From Sphingomonas sanguinis (GTDB taxonomy: Bacteria > Pseudomonadota > Alphaproteobacteria > Sphingomonadales > Sphingomonadaceae): DNA of 64,000 nucleotides. The notes under the pieces are model-generated. The model did no database searches and was not told the origin of the DNA. It saw only the letters and a list, made by a program, of their open reading frames with translations. A program made the position numbers and the translations under genes. Of the stretch, positions 48,637 to 55,468 are shown piece after piece. The DNA lies in assembly GCF_001476905.1 (NCBI RefSeq), contig NZ_LDTE01000010.1:1-64000 (forward strand). Direction: 5' to 3'. Within the stretch, counting starts at the first letter, position 1; each line of letters begins with the position of its first letter.

Positions 48637-51414
48637 TTAGAAACGCACCGCGACCGAGGCCGCATAGGTCCGGCCGTTCTTGTAGAAGGCGGTCGGACGG
48701 TCGGGCGTCGCGTTATACTGGTAATAGGTCTCGTCGAGCAGGTTCTGCGCGTTGACCGACAGCGTAATCTCCTTGGTCAGGTTCACACCCGCCGAGAAAT
48801 CGAGCTGGCTGTACGGCGCCACCATTTCGCGCGAGCCAAGACGGCCGATCGTGCGGAAATAGCTGGAGCGGTAGTTGTAGCTCAGGCGCGCCTGGAAGAT
48901 CCCGCTTTCGAAATAGGGGATCACGTTGACCGTGTGACGCGACAGATACGGCAGGTTCAGCGCCGCGCCGGTCGTGTCGACCGACGAGGTCGAGCTGTCC
49001 TGGTACGAATAGTTCGCCTGGATGCCGAAGCCGCCCCAGATTTCGGTCTGACCCGAAATCAGCGCGCCATTCACCTTCGCCTTGCCGCCGTTGATCGGCT
49101 GGTTGACATTGTAGGTGGTCAGCGCGCCCGCCAGCGTGTTGAAATACACGGCGTTGGTGCGGGTGTTGATGATGTAGTTCGAGATGTCACGACGGAACAG
49201 CTCGACCGCGACCAGCGAGCCGGCGCGCGGATACCATTCCGCGGTCAGTTCGTAGTTGGTCGATTCATACGGCTTCAGGTTCGGGTTGCCGCCGCCGCCG
49301 TCGAGGGTGACGTTGTTGAGCGACAGCGACGCCGCCAGATCCTCGTAACGCGGACGCGAGATCACCCGCGCCACCGCGCCGCGCACCAGCACCTTGGGGC
49401 TGATCGAATAGGCGATGTTCACGCTGGGCAGGAACTTCAGGTAATCGGTGGTGGTGGTGGTGGGCACCGGCACCGGATTGACGAGGTTGCTCTGCGTCAC
49501 GGCATAGCTGGACTCGTCGCGGGTATAGACCAGACGACCACCGATGTTGCCGCGCAGGCCGCCCTGGTCGAAATTCGCCTGGATGTACGAGGCCATGACG
49601 GTTTCGCGCACGCGGGTCGAGGCACCGACCTTATTGACCAGCGGGCTGTTGATCGCCTTGGACAGGATGTCGATCACCGCCTGGTCGGGCAGGTTCAGAT
49701 ACTGGGTCGCATTGCCCGAACCGCCGGTGCCGTCGAACACGCCACCCGGGGTGACCAGCGTCGGCACGCCGAACTGGTTCGCGGTCATCGACGTGGTCAT
49801 GTAGGTGTTGATGCCACGCGCGTTGAGCCGGTTGACGTGATCGGTTACGCGGCTGCCCAGCAGGATCTGGGTGAAGGGGCCGAACTCGACCGGGATGGTC
49901 GCGTCATAGCCGCCGAAGATGTCGCGGTCGGTGGTGACGCTATAGTCCAGGCCGCCGATCTGCGCGCCGTTCAACTGCTGTCCGTTGATCAGGACCGGCC
50001 GGCCCTCGATCGTGGCGGGGTTGTTGTTCGGGTTGGTGAAATAGTTGGCGGGGTTGGTCGGATCGCCGACATAGTTGACCGTCGCCGACTTCGGCCCGAA
50101 CGCATAGCTGAACGGCAGCTTGGTCTGCACGTTGAACAGATATTCGGGGTTGCGACCGCCGGTCGCACGCGACCAGCCGCCCGCGAAGCTGACCTTCGAT
50201 CCGTCATCACCTTCCCAGTCGGCGAAGAAGTTGAGGTTGTCGGTCTTCAGCTTCGACTTGCGGACCAGCGTGTCGAGCTGCGACGACTGGTTGGTCGCGG
50301 CGCCGAAGCTGGCCGAGTTCACCACGCCGTTGCTGACATTGGCGGTCTGCAGCACGTTGCCGGTCCAGGCGACCGGGATGGTGTACATCGACTGGCTGTA
50401 GTTGTTGTAGTTGCCGTCGATATGCAGCCCGTTCAGGGTCAGCGTCAGGTTGGGGGCCGGGCGATACTGGATCGTGCCCGACACGCTGGCGCGCTCGCGA
50501 GTCTGCTGGAAATAGGCATAGTTGATGCCGAAGGGGGCGACCGCGTTGATCAGGTCTTCCTTCGTGCCGCCGGTGACGGTGGCGTTCGGGTTCTGCAGGA
50601 TGCCCTGGCCCGACGCGTCGCGACGGACAGAGCCGTCGGCGTTCTTCTGGAAGAAGTCCGCGCCGCTCTGATAGCCGAAGAATTCGACGCCCGCGCGGGT
50701 CAGCTTCTGCTTGTCATAGGTCGCCGCGACCAGGAAACCGAAATTGTCGGCTTCGTTGTGCCAGCTGTACAGGCCCGACCCGCGGATGTTGCCCTTTTCC
50801 GAACGGTCATTGTACGAATAGCCGCCCGAGGCGAAGACCGAGTTGGGCTTCAGGTCGAGGGGACGGCGGGTGCGCACGATGACCGTGCCGCCCAGGCTGC
50901 CTTCCTCGATGCGGGGTTCCGGCGACTTATAAACTTCGAGACGGTCGACCAGCTCGGGCGCGAGCAGCGAATAGTTGAAGGTGCGGCTGGAGGGGTCGTT
51001 GTCGTTGCCGCCCCAGTCGGCCGAGGCCAACGCATGGCCGTCGAGCAGCATGCGGTTCAGCGCCGGGTCGGTGCCGAGGATCGCGACCTTCTCGCCTTCG
51101 CCGAAGCGGCGGTCGATGCTGACGCCCGGGATGTGCGACAGCGATTCCGCGACGTTGCGGTCGGGGAATTTGCCCACGTCCTCGGCGGTGATCACATCGA
51201 CGACGGCGTTGGCCTCGCGCTTGACGTTGATGGCGTTGCGCAGGCTGCCGCGAATGCCGGTGACGACGACGTCGCCGCTGGCATCGGACTGGTCACTGCC
51301 GGGAGCAGTCTGCGACGGCGCGTCGGTCGACGTCGTGGCCGTCTGGGCGAAGGCGGTTCCCTGGATGCCGGCGAGTGCGGTCGCCGTCAGGATCATGCCG
51401 CGAAAGCTCAACAT
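48637..51414 (-). CDS. TonB-dependent receptor of the nag/N-glycan locus
   Basis: Outer-membrane TonB-gated importer of 925 aa (TonB-Xanth-Caul type). Signal peptide ends GTAFAQTA; TonB box DVVVTGIRGSL; plug motifs ITAEDVGKFPDRNVAESLSHIPGVSIDR, RMLLDGHALASADWGG and VDRLEVYKSPEPRIEEGSLGGTV; C-terminal Phe (ASVAVRF). Six G in a row lie eight bases before the ATG. It is divergent from cutC-gntR-nagB-nagA, so the substrate is probably a GlcNAc-containing oligosaccharide or N-glycan fragment. Regulation by the GntR protein at 52526 through sites in 51415-51698 is inferred. Confidence 0.92.
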   Translation of the reverse strand: MLSFRGMILTATALAGIQGTAFAQTATTSTDAPSQTAPGSDQSDASGDVVVTGIRGSLRNAINVKREANAVVDVITAEDVGKFPDRNVAESLSHIPGVSIDRRFGEGEKVAILGTDPALNRMLLDGHALASADWGGNDNDPSSRTFNYSLLAPELVDRLEVYKSPEPRIEEGSLGGTVIVRTRRPLDLKPNSVFASGGYSYNDRSEKGNIRGSGLYSWHNEADNFGFLVAATYDKQKLTRAGVEFFGYQSGADFFQKNADGSVRRDASGQGILQNPNATVTGGTKEDLINAVAPFGINYAYFQQTRERASVSGTIQYRPAPNLTLTLNGLHIDGNYNNYSQSMYTIPVAWTGNVLQTANVSNGVVNSASFGAATNQSSQLDTLVRKSKLKTDNLNFFADWEGDDGSKVSFAGGWSRATGGRNPEYLFNVQTKLPFSYAFGPKSATVNYVGDPTNPANYFTNPNNNPATIEGRPVLINGQQLNGAQIGGLDYSVTTDRDIFGGYDATIPVEFGPFTQILLGSRVTDHVNRLNARGINTYMTTSMTANQFGVPTLVTPGGVFDGTGGSGNATQYLNLPDQAVIDILSKAINSPLVNKVGASTRVRETVMASYIQANFDQGGLRGNIGGRLVYTRDESSYAVTQSNLVNPVPVPTTTTTDYLKFLPSVNIAYSISPKVLVRGAVARVISRPRYEDLAASLSLNNVTLDGGGGNPNLKPYESTNYELTAEWYPRAGSLVAVELFRRDISNYIINTRTNAVYFNTLAGALTTYNVNQPINGGKAKVNGALISGQTEIWGGFGIQANYSYQDSSTSSVDTTGAALNLPYLSRHTVNVIPYFESGIFQARLSYNYRSSYFRTIGRLGSREMVAPYSQLDFSAGVNLTKEITLSVNAQNLLDETYYQYNATPDRPTAFYKNGRTYAASVAVRF

Positions 51415-51698
51415 GCTGAAATCCCCCCAAAATCATATCGCGCCACCCCGCGCCTGTCTGTCGTTTTGCATGGGGAAGACAGGGTGGGGTCCTCCCGCGA
51501 AAGATTCTTATACGTATTCTTCAGCTACCAACTTGTAACCAAAATGACATTGGTTCGTAAACTGGAAATATATGACTTTTGGTTCATGGGACCATTTGGC
51601 TGGCATATTGCCATGGGTGATGCTTAAATGCCGCACTGGAGAAGTCCTTTGCGGCGGGGCGGAGGACTGGCTCGCACGATATTCAGGGGGTGCTGAGG
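51415..51698. promoter_or_regulatory. Divergent promoter region of the nag locus with two dyads
   Basis: This AT-richer gap holds AACCAA-N7-TTGGTT (51537-51555) and TGGT-N7-ACCA (51580-51594), centred 41 bases apart. Inside the first lies CAAAATGACA (51540-51549), which reappears on the other strand at 62594-62603 between nagE and the IclR gene. They are plausible operators for the GntR/HutC regulator or the IclR protein. CAGGGGG near 51684 serves the cutC start. Confidence 0.5.
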
Positions 51699-52445
51699 AT
51701 GGCGATACCACCGGCCCGGCCAAGGCCGCCGTTGCTGGAAATCTGTGTCGACGATGCCGCCGGGGTTGATGCGGTCGTGGCGGCCGGGGCGGACCGGATC
51801 GAACTGTGCGGGGCGCTGGGCCTGGGTGGGCTCACGCCGTCCGAGGCGTTGGTCGCCCATGCGGTGGCGTCGGGTATTCCGGTCCATGCGATGGTCCGAC
51901 CGCGCGACGGCGATTTCCGTTATGACGTGGCGGATGTCGCCCTGGCCACGGAGGAAATCCGCCGGATGATCGCGCATGGCGTCGCGGGCATCGTGGTCGG
52001 CGCGATGGCGGATGACCGTCAACTCGATCTAGACCTGCTGGCGCGCTGGCGTGATGTGGCGAAGGATGTCGCAATCGTGCTCCACCGCGCGGTCGATCTG
52101 GTCGCCGATCCGGTCGCGGCGGTCGAGGCAGTGGCGGGGATGGGTTACGACCATATCCTGACCTCGGGCGGAGCGTTGACCGCAGAGCAGGGCGCGCCGG
52201 TCATTGCCGGGATGGTTGGCGCGGCGCGTGGACGGCTGTCGATCATCGCGGGGTCGGGCGTTTCGGCGGACAATGTCGCGTCGCTGATCGCACGGACCGG
52301 TGTCGATGCGGTCCATGCCTCGGCCAGCATACGCGAAGAGTGGGGGGATCCCCGCATCGGCGATATGGGCTTCGCAACGGGGCCAAGGCGGCGAACGAGC
52401 GTCGAAAAAATCGCTGCGATACGGCAGGCAATCGGAGAGGAATAA
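51699..52445 (+). CDS. cutC: CutC-family TIM-barrel protein
   Basis: A 248-aa cytoplasmic protein of the CutC family. Hallmarks are LEICVDDAAG, GADRIELCGALGLGGLTPS, MVRPRDGDF, VLHRAVDL and ILTSGGALTAEQG. The family was named for copper homeostasis, but its enzymatic role is unsettled. Here it is the first gene of a GlcNAc utilisation operon, which fits sugar rather than copper metabolism. The ATG at 51699 has a G-rich site upstream; a GTG three codons earlier is possible. The next gene starts about 80 bases on. Confidence 0.88.
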   Translation: MAIPPARPRPPLLEICVDDAAGVDAVVAAGADRIELCGALGLGGLTPSEALVAHAVASGIPVHAMVRPRDGDFRYDVADVALATEEIRRMIAHGVAGIVVGAMADDRQLDLDLLARWRDVAKDVAIVLHRAVDLVADPVAAVEAVAGMGYDHILTSGGALTAEQGAPVIAGMVGAARGRLSIIAGSGVSADNVASLIARTGVDAVHASASIREEWGDPRIGDMGFATGPRRRTSVEKIAAIRQAIGEE

Positions 52446-52463
52446 AACCCAATGTATGCCAAA

Positions 52464-52469
52464 TATAAT
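52464..52469 (+). promoter_or_regulatory. Possible internal promoter before the gntR gene
   Basis: A perfect TATAAT lies in an AT-rich gap between cutC and gntR, about 57 bases before the regulator start. No good -35 box is found at the right distance, so this is weak support for a separate gntR-nag promoter. Confidence 0.3.
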
Positions 52470-52525
52470 ACCTATTGCCGCGTTGGTTTTGCTGGGTTAG
52501 GCTTATGGATCAAGCGGGGTGTGGC

Positions 52526-53299
52526 ATGAGCGACGCCAGAGCAAAGGGGGATGGCGCGGCCATGACATTCTCGGCGCAGGTGGGTTCCTTTCGGAAAGGC
52601 AATCCCGCGCCGTTATACCTCCAGCTTCAGCAGTTGCTGCGCGATGCGATCACCAACAATGTGCTGGCCGAAGACGATGCGATTCCCGCCGAGCGCGACC
52701 TGGCGATCGAATATGACGTGTCGCGCATTACGGTGCGCAAGGCGATCGGCGGCCTGGTCGAAGAGGGCTTGCTGACTCGCCGTCGCGGTGCGGGCACCTT
52801 CGTCGCCGGGCGGGTCGAGAAGAGCTTTTCCAAGCTGTCGTCCTTTTCGGAAGACATGATTGCGCGTGGTCGCACGCCAAGCAGCCAGTGGGTCAGCCGA
52901 GCACCGGGCACCGTCACGCCCGAAGAGGCACTGTCGCTGGGCCTGTCGCCGGGCGCGCCGGTCTATCGTTTCCAGCGTGTGCGCTATGCCGACGACGTGC
53001 CGATGGCGGTCGAGATTTCGACCATCGCCGGGTTTGCGCTGCCCGCGATCGAGGCGGTCGACCGCTCGCTCTATGCCGCGCTGGAACGCGCGGGCAACCG
53101 GCCGGTGCGCGCGCTGCAGCGCCTGCGCGCGGTGCCGTTCGGGGCGGAGCACGCGCGGATGCTGAACGTCGATCCGGGCCATGCGGGCCTGTTGATCGAA
53201 CGGCGCGGATTTCTACGCGATGGACGGGCGGTGGAATATACCCAGTCCTTCTATCGCGGCGATGCCTATGATTTCGTCGCGGAGTTAACTGATGTCTGA
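52526..53299 (+). CDS. GntR/HutC-family regulator of GlcNAc genes (NagR/NagQ-like)
   Basis: A 257-aa transcription factor. The winged helix (about 20-85) includes PLYLQLQQLLRDAI, IPAERDLAIEYDVSRITVRKAIGGLVEEGLL and RRGAGTFVAG. The C-terminal UTRA domain (about 105-250) binds the effector, normally GlcN-6-P or GlcNAc-6-P in this group. Several in-frame starts exist (52475 TTG, 52505, 52526, 52562); 52526 has GGGG six bases upstream. The stop overlaps the deaminase start by eight bases. Repression of the nag operon and the divergent TonB receptor is inferred. Confidence 0.9.
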   Translation: MSDARAKGDGAAMTFSAQVGSFRKGNPAPLYLQLQQLLRDAITNNVLAEDDAIPAERDLAIEYDVSRITVRKAIGGLVEEGLLTRRRGAGTFVAGRVEKSFSKLSSFSEDMIARGRTPSSQWVSRAPGTVTPEEALSLGLSPGAPVYRFQRVRYADDVPMAVEISTIAGFALPAIEAVDRSLYAALERAGNRPVRALQRLRAVPFGAEHARMLNVDPGHAGLLIERRGFLRDGRAVEYTQSFYRGDAYDFVAELTDV

Positions 53300-54332
53300 T
53301 GTGATGACCGCCGGTAAAGCGGGAACCGGCACCCTGATGGGAGCGGAAGCGGGAGAGGCGCCGGCGGCGATCGCCCGGCTGCTCGCGCGCAATGCGCCGA
53401 CCGTCCGGGCGCTGGCCGAGCGGCTGCGTGCCGCCCCGCCGCCGGTGATCATCACCATCGCCCGTGGGTCGTCGGATCATGCCGCGACCTATGGCAAATA
53501 TATCCTGGAGACGAAGACCGGCGTGCCGGTGTCCTCGGCGGCGCCCTCGGTCGCGTCGATCTTCGAGACGCCGATGAAGGTGGCTGGCGCCCTGGTCATC
53601 GCCATCTCGCAGTCGGGGCGCAGCCCGGATCTGCTCGCGACGGTCGAAGCCTATCGCGCGGGCGGCGCACATATCGTCGCGCTCGTGAACGACGAGGAGT
53701 CGCCGCTGGCGACCGGTGCCGACACCTTCCTGCCGCTGTCGGCGGGGCCCGAAAAGGCGGTTGCCGCCACCAAGTCTTGCCTGACCGCGCTGGCGGGGTT
53801 GGCGCAGCTCGCCGCCGTCTGGGCGGGAGACGAGGCGCTGGAGGGCGCCCTTAACGATCTGCCCGGCCAGGTCGAACAGGCGCTGGGCCTCGACTGGTCC
53901 TCGGCGGTCGAGGGGCTTCGTGAGGTCAGCCAAATGTTCGTGCTGGGTCGCGGTTACGGTTACGGCGTGGCGCAGGAAGCCGCGCTGAAGCTCAAGGAAA
54001 CCTGTTCGATCCAGGCCGAGCCGTTCAGCGCCGCCGAAGTGCGCCACGGTCCGATGCGCATCGTCGAGCCCGGCTATTCGGTGCTGGGCTTCGCTACCTC
54101 CGACGTGGCGGGCGAGGATGTGAAGGCGGTCGCCGACCAGTTCGCCGCGCGCGGCGCCAAGCCGTTCGTGGCGGGGCAGGCGGGTAGCCTGCCGATGGTC
54201 GCGGGCCACCCCGCGCTCGAGCCGATTTCGATGCTCGCCAGCTTCTACCGCATGGTCGAGGCGCTGGCGCTCGCCCGTGGCATGGACCCTGACTCGCCGC
54301 CGCATCTGCAGAAAGTGACCCGCACGCTATGA
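53292..54332 (+). CDS. SIS-domain glucosamine-6-phosphate deaminase (NagB-II type)
   Basis: A 346-aa protein with two SIS domains, homologous to the isomerase half of GlmS but without the glutaminase domain. It has TIARGSSDHAATYGKYILE, AISQSGRSPDLLATVEA, EKAVAATKSCLTAL, GRGYGYGVAQEAALKLKETC and AEPFSAAEVRHGPM. Such stand-alone proteins next to nagA replace classical NagB and convert GlcN-6-P to fructose-6-P plus ammonia. It overlaps gntR by eight bases and nagA by four, so the three are translationally linked. Confidence 0.92.
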   Translation: MSDVMTAGKAGTGTLMGAEAGEAPAAIARLLARNAPTVRALAERLRAAPPPVIITIARGSSDHAATYGKYILETKTGVPVSSAAPSVASIFETPMKVAGALVIAISQSGRSPDLLATVEAYRAGGAHIVALVNDEESPLATGADTFLPLSAGPEKAVAATKSCLTALAGLAQLAAVWAGDEALEGALNDLPGQVEQALGLDWSSAVEGLREVSQMFVLGRGYGYGVAQEAALKLKETCSIQAEPFSAAEVRHGPMRIVEPGYSVLGFATSDVAGEDVKAVADQFAARGAKPFVAGQAGSLPMVAGHPALEPISMLASFYRMVEALALARGMDPDSPPHLQKVTRTL

Positions 54333-55468
54333 CCCGCTTCCGTTTCGTCAACGGCCATGTCGCGACCCCGGGCGGCGTTTTGCCGGGTGCGGAGATCGTC
54401 GTGGACGGCGACCGAATCGCGTCGATCGGCGCGGTGGAGGGTTCCACTGACACGATCGACCTGAACGGCGGCTGGGTCGTCCCCGGCTACATCGACACGC
54501 AGGTCAATGGCGGCGGCGGCGTGCTGTTCAACGATCGGCTGGATGTGGACGGCATCGCGACCATGGCGGCGGCGCATGCCGTCTATGGCACCACCGCGAT
54601 GCTGCCGACCCTGGTCAGCGAAACGCCCGACAAGATTGCCCGCGCGCTCGATGCGATCGACGAGGCGATCGAGGCGAAGGTGCCCGGCATCGTCGGCATC
54701 CATGTCGAGGGGCCGGTGCTGAATCCGGCGCGCAAGGGCATCCACGATCCGGTGCGTTTCCGCGATCTGGACGATGACATGGTCGCCGTCCTGACGCGCC
54801 CGCGCAAGGGCAAGGTCATGCTGACTATCGCGCCCGAGCGGGTGCCGCTGGACACGATCAAGCGACTGGTCGCGGCGGGCGTGTTGGTCAGTGCCGGTCA
54901 TAGCGAAGCCAGCTATGAACAGGCGATGGCGGCGTTCGATGTCGGCCTGTCGGGCATCACGCACCTCTATAACGCGATGCCTGCGATGCAGCAGCGGGTG
55001 CCGGGTCTGGCGGGCGCGACGCTCGACGATCCGCGTCCCTATTCCGGGCTGATCATCGACGGCTTCCACGTCTCGGCGCCGATGCTGCGTCTGGCGCTGA
55101 AGGCGCGGCCTTTCGACAAGCTGATGCTGGTCACCGATGCCATGTCGTCGGTCGGTGCGGTGGAGAAGGACTTCGTGCTGCACGGCCGCCCCATCTCGGT
55201 GTCGGGCGGCAAGTGCGTCAATGTCGACGGCACGCTCGCGGGCTCGGACCTCGACATGGGTGCGGCGGTCGCCAATGCGGTCGAGCAGCTGCGTATCACG
55301 GTCGATCAGGCGGCGGTGCTGGCCGCGACCAACCCGGCGGCGTTCCTGGGGCTGTCCCATGAGCGCGGGGCGCTGGCACCCGGCCTGCGCGCCGATTGGG
55401 TCGTGCTCGACGCCGCGCTTAAGCCGGTCGAAGCGCGGATCGCGGCGGCGGAGCCGGTCGCGGCATGA
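54329..55468 (+). CDS. nagA: N-acetylglucosamine-6-phosphate deacetylase
   Basis: Cytoplasmic amidohydrolase (379 aa) that turns GlcNAc-6-P into GlcN-6-P and acetate. Visible motifs are GYIDTQVNGGGGVLFND, IHVEGPVLNPARKGIHDP with the metal-binding Glu, VSAGHSEASYEQAM, GITHLYNAMPAM and the catalytic Asp in LVTDAMSSVG. Length is standard. It overlaps both the deaminase gene and the GH2 gene by four bases, forming the core of the operon. Confidence 0.95.
   Translation: MTRFRFVNGHVATPGGVLPGAEIVVDGDRIASIGAVEGSTDTIDLNGGWVVPGYIDTQVNGGGGVLFNDRLDVDGIATMAAAHAVYGTTAMLPTLVSETPDKIARALDAIDEAIEAKVPGIVGIHVEGPVLNPARKGIHDPVRFRDLDDDMVAVLTRPRKGKVMLTIAPERVPLDTIKRLVAAGVLVSAGHSEASYEQAMAAFDVGLSGITHLYNAMPAMQQRVPGLAGATLDDPRPYSGLIIDGFHVSAPMLRLALKARPFDKLMLVTDAMSSVGAVEKDFVLHGRPISVSGGKCVNVDGTLAGSDLDMGAAVANAVEQLRITVDQAAVLAATNPAAFLGLSHERGALAPGLRADWVVLDAALKPVEARIAAAEPVAA

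Noticed and set aside
48490-51627. 1045-codon plus-strand open frame opposite the TonB receptor
   Set aside because: It begins inside the intergenic terminator region and mirrors the receptor; no family features.
53292-54332. SIS-domain protein as truncated GlmS
   Set aside because: It lacks the glutaminase domain cleanly, has a good start and both SIS domains, and sits between gntR and nagA; a dedicated deaminase fits better than a broken synthase.
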